Assembly (NCBI GenBank): GCA_965226285.1
Contig: CBDDCQ010000005.1
Location: forward strand, 372,001-436,000
Direction: 5' to 3'
Source of the DNA: CBDDCQ01 sp965226285
GTDB taxonomy: Bacteria > Bacteroidota > Bacteroidia > Flavobacteriales > Ichthyobacteriaceae
Length of the DNA stretch: 64,000 nt
A program made the translations under genes and the position numbers. This document shows positions 52,830-61,668 of the stretch, one piece after another. Every line of letters begins with the position of its first letter. The stretch's first letter is position 1. The notes below the pieces were generated by a model. That model was not told the origin of the DNA. It saw only the letters and a list, made by a program, of their open reading frames with translations, and made no database searches.

Positions 52830-54677
52830 TTAGTTTTTAATACACCTAACAGTATGTCCTCTAGTAGGGTCAAAACTATCTACTTTAGCAGCTGTAGCAT
52901 CAATATACAAATAATCAGTAGTAGTGGACCAATAATAAGCATTTGAACCCCTATCCTTAACACCTAAATAACTCCGATACGGACTACGATAACCTGAAGT
53001 AGGTAGTTTCAAGTCACTTTTAAAAGCTCTCTCCTTACCATCTGTTATACTCCTATCCCAAGTCGCCATCTCATCTCTCCATTCCTTTATTTTAGGTACT
53101 CTAAAACCTGTAGGGCAAGGATTATTAATACCGCCATTAGGAGTATGTCCTCCGCTACCTTGCCACAAATTCGTTTTACCACCAGAATACCAACTACTTC
53201 TACCTGACAACTTTAAAACAAATTTATTATGACCAGGATCTGCTTCATTAGATTGAACATAAGTAGTAGGAGAAGTAGGTATTTCATGTCCATCATCACC
53301 TCTACCTAATTGGTAGTAATTTCCATAAGCCTGATCGTCATCAGTGGCTGTTGCCATTCTTCTAGCACCTAAATTCCGATCTAGCCACACTCTTCCCGTT
53401 TTTGAAGTAATTGTACCGTATGTATAGCCATTCCTTTTAATTACACTTAAATCTCGAATACAACGAACTGAAAATCCTAAAGTACGACTACTACTAAAAT
53501 TTGGAAATGCTCCCCCAGGACTTAAATTTAAATGATAAGAAGAACCTCCTGTGTTAGGTTGATTTGTCCAGTAAAACCCTTCTTTATTACTATCCACTGT
53601 ACGCATCCTATATCCACATGTAATTAATTTCAGTTTAGATTGAAAAGCTCTTTCTGAAAAATCTGCAATACTCTTATCCCATGTATTTATTTCCTTTTCC
53701 CATTCTTTTGATGTAGGTACTCTAAAACCGTTAGGACAAGGATTATTTACACCTCCATTAGGGGTATGTCCACCACTTCCACTCCACAAATTGGTAACAG
53801 TACCTGTGTACCAGTTAGCACCGCTACTTATAAATTTATCGTGACCCGGTTTTACCGTAGCAGACTCAGTATCAATGACAGCAGAGGTACTCTTTTCATG
53901 TCCATCCTTAGCTCTACCCCATTGATAATAGTCTCCATAAGCATCTCTATCATCTGTAGCTATAGCTACACGGTTTGCACCAAGATTCCTATCCATCCAT
54001 ACCCTACCTGTTTTTGACGTTACTGTAAAAAATGTAGGGGTAACACTAGTACTTACACACTCAAACTGTGCCAATCTTATCGTTGCCTCTCCATATTTAG
54101 AATGCTCTAATACGATGGTAACCGTAAAACTTCCTACTTTTTTTAAATTTATCTCAAAATTAGGCTTGCTACCCAACACACTTGCCAAATCATTATCAGA
54201 TATGTTCGTAACGTTTTTTAAAGTATAACCTACCTTATTTCCTACTACAGAGCCTAAAATTTCAGCAGTGGTAATTCTAGGTGTTTTTATATTTTTAGTG
54301 AGCTTATTAAAGGTAAATGACGGACTATAATTCCATTCAAACTTTGCACCGTTTATAGTAATATCTTTAAATGAAGAATGTTCGAATACAAGGGTAGCTG
54401 TAAATTTTCCTACTTTTTGTAATACTATTTCCTTACCTTGAATTTTGGCTAAATTGGTTTCTGATATATTTCTAATTTCTTTAAGCGTATAACCATCTTT
54501 ATCTCCTGTTACATTTTTTAATATATCATCAGAAGTTATTTTATTATTTGTAGAATTTCTAACTAATTTGGGAAATGAAAGTTCAGGGTCTTTATCTATT
54601 CTCGTTACCTCTGCGCAAGAATATATGAATAACAAAGATAAGATACAAGAAAATAAATTAACTATTATTTTTTTCAT
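52830..54677 (-). CDS. FISUMP-domain surface lipoprotein, paralogue 4 (type A)
   Basis: The 615-residue lipoprotein (lipobox Cys21) has the common two modules, a first FISUMP domain nearly equal to that of paralogue 1 (DAYGDYYQWGRAKDGHEKST, GFYWTNQPNTGGSSYHLNLS) and a different second domain (QAYGNYYQLGRGDDGHEIPT, NAYYWSTTTDYLYIDATAAK). With the type order A-B-B-A along the cluster, the outer genes match each other and the inner ones match each other. The promoter is at 54718-54747. It probably heads a transcript that includes paralogue 3. Confidence 0.85.
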   Translation of the reverse strand: MKKIIVNLFSCILSLLFIYSCAEVTRIDKDPELSFPKLVRNSTNNKITSDDILKNVTGDKDGYTLKEIRNISETNLAKIQGKEIVLQKVGKFTATLVFEHSSFKDITINGAKFEWNYSPSFTFNKLTKNIKTPRITTAEILGSVVGNKVGYTLKNVTNISDNDLASVLGSKPNFEINLKKVGSFTVTIVLEHSKYGEATIRLAQFECVSTSVTPTFFTVTSKTGRVWMDRNLGANRVAIATDDRDAYGDYYQWGRAKDGHEKSTSAVIDTESATVKPGHDKFISSGANWYTGTVTNLWSGSGGHTPNGGVNNPCPNGFRVPTSKEWEKEINTWDKSIADFSERAFQSKLKLITCGYRMRTVDSNKEGFYWTNQPNTGGSSYHLNLSPGGAFPNFSSSRTLGFSVRCIRDLSVIKRNGYTYGTITSKTGRVWLDRNLGARRMATATDDDQAYGNYYQLGRGDDGHEIPTSPTTYVQSNEADPGHNKFVLKLSGRSSWYSGGKTNLWQGSGGHTPNGGINNPCPTGFRVPKIKEWRDEMATWDRSITDGKERAFKSDLKLPTSGYRSPYRSYLGVKDRGSNAYYWSTTTDYLYIDATAAKVDSFDPTRGHTVRCIKN

Positions 54678-54717
54678 AAGTTGTATAAATTTTAGTTTTA
54701 GTTTTTAAAATGTTTCA

Positions 54718-54747
54718 CAAATATATTTAAAATTATATTTTAATCAA
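54718..54747 (-). promoter_or_regulatory. promoter of FISUMP paralogues 4 and 3
   Basis: TTG (54745-54747), 19 nt, TATATTTG (54718-54725) on the minus strand, about 41 nt before the start. Confidence 0.7.
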
Positions 54748-54830
54748 TTATTTTTATATCTGAATCGTATAATAAATACACTGAACCAACTGAATCGTAA
54801 ACCAATATAAATTACTTAATAATCCTTGTA

Positions 54831-54905
54831 GGTACTCTTAAAGTCCATTAGGAAAAAGGGTTATTTACTCCGCCATTTGGTGTATGTGCTCCACTCCCAT
54901 ACAAA
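54831..54905 (-). pseudogene. relic of a fifth FISUMP paralogue
   Basis: The minus strand reads a damaged copy of the LWSGSGGHTPNGGANNPCP region of type B genes: GSGAHTPNGGVNNPF survives, then a stop, then LRVPTR in the expected place. It directly follows a copy of the shared intergenic block. This shows that the cluster once held at least five genes. Confidence 0.75.
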
Positions 54906-54929
54906 CCTTAATTAATTAACATATTATAT

Positions 54930-56597
54930 CTACCAAAAAATAGTATATAAAACGGTTAGTAAAATCATAATAGCAAATGCCCCTACATTAAAAGTAGTAC
55001 TCGTTTGGAACATGCTTTTAGAAAGGGTAATACCTTTTTCATCTTCAGCACCTTTGTTTTCAAGGTGGCTAATTACTCCAATGACTAACATAGTAAGTAA
55101 TGCAGTAAGTCCCATTTGATGCATAAAGGGTATATCTACAAATAAACTCTCCAAAGTACTTCCTTTTACCCACCCCTTAGGTGCTACTTTAAAGTACATA
55201 GCTATTGGGATAGAAAGTAAAGCTCCCCAAATAGCTCCGTTATTTGTAGTTTTTTTCCAAAATAATCCAAGCATAAATACTGCTAAAATACCCGGACTTA
55301 CTACTCCTGTATATTCTTGAATAAATTGAAACGCTTGGTCTATATTCCCCAATAGAGGTGCCATAATCACTCCTATTGTCAAAGCTACAGCAGCAGCGAT
55401 TCTACCTGTATTTACAATGGTTTTATCATTGGCATTGGGGTTGATATGTTGCTTATAAATATCCATTGTAAAAATAGTAGAAGTAGAGTTTAGCATAGAT
55501 CCCAAAGAAGAAACAATGGCTGCCGCTAAAGCAGCAAAAGCCACACCCTTTAATCCTGTGGGTAAAAATTGTAACAACCACGGATAGGCTTCATCAGGTT
55601 TTGAAATGGCAGAGAGCCCTAAATTAGCCATCAAATCACTATCATTTATAATTACATAAGCCGCAATACCTGGAACTACTACTATAAAAGGAATAATCAT
55701 TTTTAAAAAAGCTGCCATCAAAATTCCTTTTTGTGATTCTTTTAAGGATTTGGCTGCCAAAGTACGTTGAATAATATATTGATTAAAACCCCAATAGTAT
55801 AGATTGGCTACCCACATACCCCCAACTAATACACCTATACCGGGTAAATTTTTATATTCAGGGTGCGATTTATCTAATATCATATCAAATTTTTCAGGCA
55901 CAGCGTTAAATACCTTTTGCAAGCCATTCCACATCCCTTGCCCTGAGGAAACAATATCCAAAGCGAGATAGGTGGTAATGAAGCCTCCTAATACTAAGAA
56001 AATTACTTGAATAATATCAGTCCAAGCCACAGCTGAAAGCCCCCCGTATAGAGAATATGCTGCTGCAAATAGAGATAACCCTATCACGGCGTACATCATA
56101 TCTACCCCTGTAATTGTTTCGATGGCTAAAGCTCCTAAATACAGTACAGAGGCTAAATTTACAAATACAAATAATCCAATCCAGAAGATGGCTAAAATAG
56201 TTTTGAGATTTGTAGAAAAGCGTTTTTCTACAAATTCAGGAATGGTATAGATTTTCTTTTCTATAAAAATAGGCAAAAAATATTTCCCCACAATAATTAA
56301 GGTTATGGCTGCCATCCATTCGTAAGAAGCAATGGCTAACCCCGATGCATACCCTGAACCAGACATTCCTATAAACTGTTCAGCCGAAATATTGGCGGCT
56401 ATCAAAGAGGCTCCTATCGCCCACCAAGGCAAAGATTTTCCTGCTAAAAAGTAATCTTCTGCACTCTTCTGTCGCCCAGATTTACTCCTCGACACCCAAA
56501 GACCTACCCCCAATATCAATAGAGCATACACTACAAAAATAAAATAGTCCCAAAAGTGAAATCCCGTATCCATAATTTTAATTATTTCTATATTCAA
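54930..56597 (-). CDS. sodium/sugar symporter (SSS family, SGLT-like)
   Basis: The protein has 555 residues (547 if the start is the Met of MDTGFHFWDY, 56573) and about 14 hydrophobic helices. Family marks include DYFLAGKSLPWWAIGASLIA, NISAEQFIGMSGSGYA, FWIGLFVFVNLASVLYLGA, YSLYGGLSAVAWTDIIQVI and AALAAAIVSSLGSMLNSTST with the usual sodium-site Ser/Thr. It resembles vSGLT-type sodium/galactose or glucose transporters in the inner membrane. It probably takes up monosaccharides released by the glycosidases. It belongs by content to the GH47-phosphoesterase group, from which the dnd genes now separate it. Confidence 0.9.
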   Translation of the reverse strand: MNIEIIKIMDTGFHFWDYFIFVVYALLILGVGLWVSRSKSGRQKSAEDYFLAGKSLPWWAIGASLIAANISAEQFIGMSGSGYASGLAIASYEWMAAITLIIVGKYFLPIFIEKKIYTIPEFVEKRFSTNLKTILAIFWIGLFVFVNLASVLYLGALAIETITGVDMMYAVIGLSLFAAAYSLYGGLSAVAWTDIIQVIFLVLGGFITTYLALDIVSSGQGMWNGLQKVFNAVPEKFDMILDKSHPEYKNLPGIGVLVGGMWVANLYYWGFNQYIIQRTLAAKSLKESQKGILMAAFLKMIIPFIVVVPGIAAYVIINDSDLMANLGLSAISKPDEAYPWLLQFLPTGLKGVAFAALAAAIVSSLGSMLNSTSTIFTMDIYKQHINPNANDKTIVNTGRIAAAVALTIGVIMAPLLGNIDQAFQFIQEYTGVVSPGILAVFMLGLFWKKTTNNGAIWGALLSIPIAMYFKVAPKGWVKGSTLESLFVDIPFMHQMGLTALLTMLVIGVISHLENKGAEDEKGITLSKSMFQTSTTFNVGAFAIMILLTVLYTIFW

Positions 56598-56654
56598 ACA
56601 AGGTGTAAATGTAAAAATAAAATTTAATAGTCTTGATGAATATATTTTCTTTTA

Positions 56655-58223
56655 TCATTTTTTTTGAAAGTATTGTTTGATTTGAAATAATTTAGCAGTA
56701 TCAAATTCTTTAATATTTGAAATGGCTTGACCTTTTGATATATTTTCCATACTTCTAGCTATTTTTGTTCCATCATTACCTGATACCCCTAAAAATTTTT
56801 CCATTATTTTTACCTTTCTATTTTTTATATTGAGTAAAAATGCTATTTCACACATTGTAGAAAAATCAAAGTCAGGTTGATGATACTCTTCAATACCTTG
56901 CGATAATAATATAACAGAAACTCCTTTAGAACGAATCTCTCGAAGTATTTTCTCTAAAATCTCTTGATATTTTTTTTCTTTGAAAAGCACATGAGCCTCA
57001 TCAATCACGATCATATATCTAAGTGTTTTTATACTTTTTTCAACAGGAGTGTTATCCATATTCATAAATGTATTATAAATATAGTTTAACACAAGGAATA
57101 ATGACGTAAATCTTACAGAATTGGGTAAATCTCCAGAAAGAGAAAGGTATAAGTTTTTATTTAAAAAATTTTTTTGTTTTTTACTATCATTAAAAATTTC
57201 ATAACGACTTAAATCATTCATTATTTCCGTTAAAGAATCTTCTTTATCAACCTTTTCTCGAAGTATTTTATTTACTTGTGATACGGTTGGATAATTTCCT
57301 CCTTTTTGAGAAAGAAAGGCTTCTTTTGTAGCCTCTCTTAATTTACCTTTTTGTTTCACACCTAAATTTGAATATTTACAAATAATATCTACAAATTTAT
57401 CTATTCCCATGTTTCTATTTTTCTCATTAATATTATCAATAAATGTTAATGGGTTTACTGGAAAACTATCTTGAGGAATATCAATAAAATCAGTTTGCGT
57501 AGTAGTAAAAAAGTCTTTCATACCTCTTTTATCATCTTGTTTTAAACCTTTAAAATCGAGATAAATATAGTTGATACGACCCTTTGATATTTTAGCTATT
57601 TGAGAAATAATTTCCAATGCAAATTGAGTTTTTCCCGTTCCTGAATTTCCAGCTACAGCAATATGACAATTATTATAAGATTCAGTATTATTTAACTGTA
57701 GTTCGATAGTCTTATTATTTTCCAATTCGCTGCCAACATTGATTTTAATAAGGTCAGAAAAGTATGATTTTCCAATATCTTGGTAGGGGTTTTTTACATG
57801 ATTAAATGGGCTATTTAAATCATTGAGATAATTTAATCCTTTTTCAATACGCTCCATTAGAAACTCAGTAAAATTACAATTACTATTTTGGAAAAAGTTA
57901 TCTATTGCCTCTAATCCATGATCAATATGTTTTTTGATGTATTTTGATATGTTTTCATCAGATTTATAAATGCCATAATGTTGAGAAATCATAGCAATAT
58001 AAAAATCTCTATATTCGGCATCAAACAATACAGAATCTTTGTATTCTTTACCTTTTGAATCGCCTTGATTTAATTCTTCGCTTGAAAATTTTTTATTTAA
58101 TTGTAATGAGTAAGCTAATGCAATTCTTGCAATTACATTTTCTTTTGTACCCTTAGGTAACTTTAATGTGAGTCTTGTAACAACTTTTTGATTTTTTTCA
58201 GATGTTCTAATGTTAATTTGCAT
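56655..58223 (-). CDS. dndE: DndE fused to a HerA/FtsK-like ATPase
   Basis: The 522-residue protein has an N-terminal DndE-like domain (about 1-125: LTLKLPKGTKENVIARIALA, FYIAMISQHYG). DndE normally ends there and binds nicked DNA in phosphorothioate modification. Here a further ~390 residues form a HerA/FtsK-like P-loop ATPase: Walker A GNSGTGKTQ (192-200), Walker B YMIVIDEAHVLF (near 405-416), and LREIRSKGVSVILLSQGIEE as sensor region. Known Dnd restriction (DndFGH) includes a HerA-like helicase as a separate protein, so the fusion may bring a similar motor to the modification complex. It is 7 bp after dndD. Confidence 0.8.
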   Translation of the reverse strand: MQINIRTSEKNQKVVTRLTLKLPKGTKENVIARIALAYSLQLNKKFSSEELNQGDSKGKEYKDSVLFDAEYRDFYIAMISQHYGIYKSDENISKYIKKHIDHGLEAIDNFFQNSNCNFTEFLMERIEKGLNYLNDLNSPFNHVKNPYQDIGKSYFSDLIKINVGSELENNKTIELQLNNTESYNNCHIAVAGNSGTGKTQFALEIISQIAKISKGRINYIYLDFKGLKQDDKRGMKDFFTTTQTDFIDIPQDSFPVNPLTFIDNINEKNRNMGIDKFVDIICKYSNLGVKQKGKLREATKEAFLSQKGGNYPTVSQVNKILREKVDKEDSLTEIMNDLSRYEIFNDSKKQKNFLNKNLYLSLSGDLPNSVRFTSLFLVLNYIYNTFMNMDNTPVEKSIKTLRYMIVIDEAHVLFKEKKYQEILEKILREIRSKGVSVILLSQGIEEYHQPDFDFSTMCEIAFLLNIKNRKVKIMEKFLGVSGNDGTKIARSMENISKGQAISNIKEFDTAKLFQIKQYFQKK

Positions 58224-58230
58224 GATATAA

Positions 58231-60321
58231 TTAATTATAATTTTTTAGAAAATCTTTGGTAGGAGCTGGCAAAAACTCTGAACTATCATTTGATGTATTA
58301 TCAATCAGATATACTTTATTTACATTTGGTTCAATTAGTTTATATTCTTTTTCTGTAAGTTCTTTATTAATTAATGGAAATATGACAACTTGCTTAGAAA
58401 CATTTGGATAAAAGTTTTTGATAATGTTTTCTGTATGTTGCTGATCAAGTTTTTGCATAGGGCTATCGATAAATACAGGAAAGTTAATATTCGATTCTTC
58501 CACTAAAGCATTTAATAATGCCGACGCATACATTTGCCTTTCTCCCATAGAAAGAGAATTTTTATCGATTACTTCATTACGTTGATCATATAAGGAAATA
58601 TTAATATCGTCACCAACAATACTAATATCTACCTCAACTCTTTGTATAAAATCCTTTTTATGTAACAATGTTTTTAATCCTGTAAGTATTTTATTTTCAA
58701 GTGATTCCTTTTTTTCTTCTTTGAATTGTGAGATAAAATTTTGTGTTTTTTGAATTAGAATTTTAATCTTCTTTGCTTTTCCTGAATATTGTGCTGAGTC
58801 ATCAATTTTTTTTCTGAGTATTTCTTGACGTTGTCTATTTGTTTTTATTTTATTGGTTAATTCTCCTTTTTCTGTAAATTTGTCTTTTATAGCTTTTTCA
58901 ATTGAAATTAACTCTTTACTAAGTAATTCTTTCTTCATTCTTAACTTTGAAATATATTCACTTTCTGAGTTTTTCTCAGCTTCCCTAATTTTTCTTTTGA
59001 TAGAGTCTAATTTACTTTTAATAAAATGGTATTTCTCTGTCAGATTGTTAAAAGTATCTTGAAAATTATGTTTTAATGTACCAATAAGTCGATTAAATTC
59101 ATTTGTTTTCGTAGTAGAAAAATCATGTAGTGACTCTACGCTTTCTATATGCTCTGAAATATCTGATAAAAAATGTTTTTTAATCAATATTTCAATTTGT
59201 TCTTCGTAAAAATTTCTAGCATCTGGATCTACAATAAATTGTAATTTCCGTTTTTTATTTTCTATTTCTCGAATAATTTCCTTAATCTTTGAATTAATAT
59301 TTTCTTTATCATATTTTCGTTGGTTCTGTAATTTTTCATTTTCGAGCTGTTCAGAGATATTTGTTAATATATCTCCAGTAAAGGCAAATGGAATAAGATT
59401 ATATAATTCTTTTAATTTATCTTTTATCTCATTTGTATTTTTTTCTAATTCTTCCTTTTCCTTTTTTAAAGAATTTAGTTCCTCTATAGTCATTGTATCA
59501 CCACTGAGGATTAATTTTGTCTGGGCTTCTTCATATTCTATTTTTTGAGTACGATGTTTTTCTTCTAAATTCGAAATTTCTGATTCAATAGATTCAATGT
59601 TTATCTCATTGTTCTTAATTTTGCCTTCTAATGTATTTAGCTCTGTTTTTTCTTCAAGGTTTGCAGATTTCTTTCTATATCCATCTTGTATTTCTTCAAG
59701 ATTAATTTTTAAATCTTCATATTTTTGAATACCCAAAACCTCAGAATAAGCTTTGCTTAACTCTTTTATATGACTGCTAGAATTTACATCTGCTAGAGCA
59801 ACTACCTTTTCAGCATCAAAAAAGAAAAATTTAGCTATTTCAATGGGTAAAATAAAATCACGAATAAATACCTCTTCACCTATTTGATTATCTTTTCCTA
59901 GTTCTTGGATTAATTCACTAGGTTGTCCATCAATCAATATGTTGCATTTTTCTTTAATATCATTATATATTCTGGTAACTTTAATTTCATCACAAGTTAT
60001 ATCAGGTATCTCGACTTCTGAAAAAGTTATAGAAACAGAAAACTCTATCTCTCCTTGTTCTTTAGCTTTTCGATTTAGGCTATCAGTTATATATTTTGCA
60101 TAATTACCTTTACCTTGGATTTCTTTTTTATAAAGCTCATCTACCTTTTCCATTTGTTTTCCATACAAACACCAAACCAATGACATTAAAAAAGTTGTTT
60201 TACCAAAACCATTTTTACCACTTATTATGATCATATTTTTATTTTGCTCTGGTAATAATGATATTCTGTTTTTTCCTTTATATATTCTGAAATTATTGAG
60301 TTCAATTTCCTTAATGTACAT
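58231..60321 (-). CDS. dndD: DndD SMC-like ATPase of DNA phosphorothioation
   Basis: The 696-residue protein has Walker A GKNGFGKTT (36-44), long coiled coils (about 210-340 and 430-560), the ABC signature SMGERQMYASALLNAL and Walker B FPVFIDSPMQKLDQQH near the C-terminus. DndD belongs to the SMC/RecN-like ATPases and is thought to supply energy or structural change for sulfur insertion into DNA by DndC and DndE. It overlaps dndC by 11 bases. Length and motif order fit the family (about 650-700). Confidence 0.88.
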   Translation of the reverse strand: MYIKEIELNNFRIYKGKNRISLLPEQNKNMIIISGKNGFGKTTFLMSLVWCLYGKQMEKVDELYKKEIQGKGNYAKYITDSLNRKAKEQGEIEFSVSITFSEVEIPDITCDEIKVTRIYNDIKEKCNILIDGQPSELIQELGKDNQIGEEVFIRDFILPIEIAKFFFFDAEKVVALADVNSSSHIKELSKAYSEVLGIQKYEDLKINLEEIQDGYRKKSANLEEKTELNTLEGKIKNNEINIESIESEISNLEEKHRTQKIEYEEAQTKLILSGDTMTIEELNSLKKEKEELEKNTNEIKDKLKELYNLIPFAFTGDILTNISEQLENEKLQNQRKYDKENINSKIKEIIREIENKKRKLQFIVDPDARNFYEEQIEILIKKHFLSDISEHIESVESLHDFSTTKTNEFNRLIGTLKHNFQDTFNNLTEKYHFIKSKLDSIKRKIREAEKNSESEYISKLRMKKELLSKELISIEKAIKDKFTEKGELTNKIKTNRQRQEILRKKIDDSAQYSGKAKKIKILIQKTQNFISQFKEEKKESLENKILTGLKTLLHKKDFIQRVEVDISIVGDDINISLYDQRNEVIDKNSLSMGERQMYASALLNALVEESNINFPVFIDSPMQKLDQQHTENIIKNFYPNVSKQVVIFPLINKELTEKEYKLIEPNVNKVYLIDNTSNDSSEFLPAPTKDFLKNYN

Positions 60322-61642
60322 TTTCTTCTTTATTAAGATATTTTTCGATTATATTTTCTAAATTATCCTTTAAGCCATGTTTTCTATTAAGCAAGGATTT
60401 ACTTTTTTGCACTATTAATAATTCTCGAATTATATGATAATTAGAGAGATCATCTCGGCATATATTTTTAAGTAAATCTTCCTCTTTTCTAAGTGTTTCA
60501 TCATTCATTTTTATTTCAATTTCTTGGTTATAAACTCGATTATAAATATCAGATACTCGATAATTAAAATTTAGATCTTTATTCCAAATTACTTGGATGG
60601 CAATGAGTTCTTGGTTTGTAATTAATTTAAGTTTAGGTTTTGTCCTTTGTATCTCTTTTTGGGTGTTTAAAATCTGCTTTAGTAATTTGGCTCTGTACCT
60701 TTCTGTATAACTCCCTTGATTATGTCCATCTTTAATAGCTTTTTGACCATTTCTTCTAGTTTTATTTCTATTTTTAGAAACATTCCTATGATCTATCATA
60801 CTTTTTCTAAGTTCTAATAATGGTTTTAACCACTCTTGTCCACTTTTAATCAATCCATACATCGATTTGTCTTCTTTTACAACAGTACAAGTCCAGCAAC
60901 CAAAACGACTTTGTCCACATGATGTATGAGATTTACTTGTAACCATTGTAGGACATTCATAATCATCTGCACTTGCATCTGAATAAATTTGAAATAGTTC
61001 TTGATTATTAGCACCCCAGGGCGAACTCATGGTATTGATGATATACCAAACTTCCTCTAATGTTAAATCTTTTATAGGAGCGTAAATAAACGTATTAGGT
61101 TGATTTGGGTGTTTCGATAATCTTTTTCCTTTAATCTCATGTTTTTTTATAGATCTTGCTCTTTGAATACTTTCAGATCTTCTCGTACCAATTAAAATAA
61201 TAACTCTTCTATCTCTACCAACTTGTTCTGCTATAAATCTAGAAGTTGGTTTTATTTTTAATTTATCAGTACACCATCTGAATGTATTATTAGGAACAGG
61301 ATAACCTCTTCCTACTACATTTACCCAAAAACTATCCTCTAATCTAGGGGTGGTTTGTTTTACTTCTATAGGTAACCCATAATCTCTTGCTGCTTTTTGT
61401 ATTTTTTCTAGAACTTTAGTTACATAATTTACTATTACTGGGTTTTCTATTAAGGTATCGTTACAAACTACATATACATCTTTATTTAGTAAATCTTTTG
61501 GAATTTCTGTAAGTGCATACCAAACTAATTGTAGTAATACAGTAGAATCTTTTCCGCCACTAAATCCAATTACCCAAGGAGTTTTAAAATCCGAAGGTAA
61601 AAGGTATTGGTCTTTTATTTCAGATATGATATGTCTAACCAT
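60311..61642 (-). CDS. dndC: DndC phosphorothioation sulfurtransferase
   Basis: The 443-residue PAPS-reductase-like protein has the PP-loop SGGKDS (28-33) for ATP pyrophosphatase activity, and Cys residues for an iron-sulfur cluster in NTFRWCTDKLKIKP, DDYECPTMV and SHTSCGQSRFGCWTCTV. It activates DNA and passes sulfur to the backbone, making phosphorothioate links. The sulfur donor DndA is missing and may be replaced by a chromosomal cysteine desulfurase. DndB and the restriction genes dndFGH are also absent. It begins 26 bp after the GH47 stop and no TAnnTTTG box was seen, so it may be read from the upstream sugar genes. Confidence 0.9.
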   Translation of the reverse strand: MVRHIISEIKDQYLLPSDFKTPWVIGFSGGKDSTVLLQLVWYALTEIPKDLLNKDVYVVCNDTLIENPVIVNYVTKVLEKIQKAARDYGLPIEVKQTTPRLEDSFWVNVVGRGYPVPNNTFRWCTDKLKIKPTSRFIAEQVGRDRRVIILIGTRRSESIQRARSIKKHEIKGKRLSKHPNQPNTFIYAPIKDLTLEEVWYIINTMSSPWGANNQELFQIYSDASADDYECPTMVTSKSHTSCGQSRFGCWTCTVVKEDKSMYGLIKSGQEWLKPLLELRKSMIDHRNVSKNRNKTRRNGQKAIKDGHNQGSYTERYRAKLLKQILNTQKEIQRTKPKLKLITNQELIAIQVIWNKDLNFNYRVSDIYNRVYNQEIEIKMNDETLRKEEDLLKNICRDDLSNYHIIRELLIVQKSKSLLNRKHGLKDNLENIIEKYLNKEENVH

Positions 61643-61668
61643 ATATTATAATTAATTGTTAAGTATAT

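Noticed and set aside
46700..54700. Long plus-strand open frames opposite the FISUMP genes
   Set aside because: They are antisense shadows of conserved coding sequence, repeat wherever the paralogues repeat, and lack starts or promoters.
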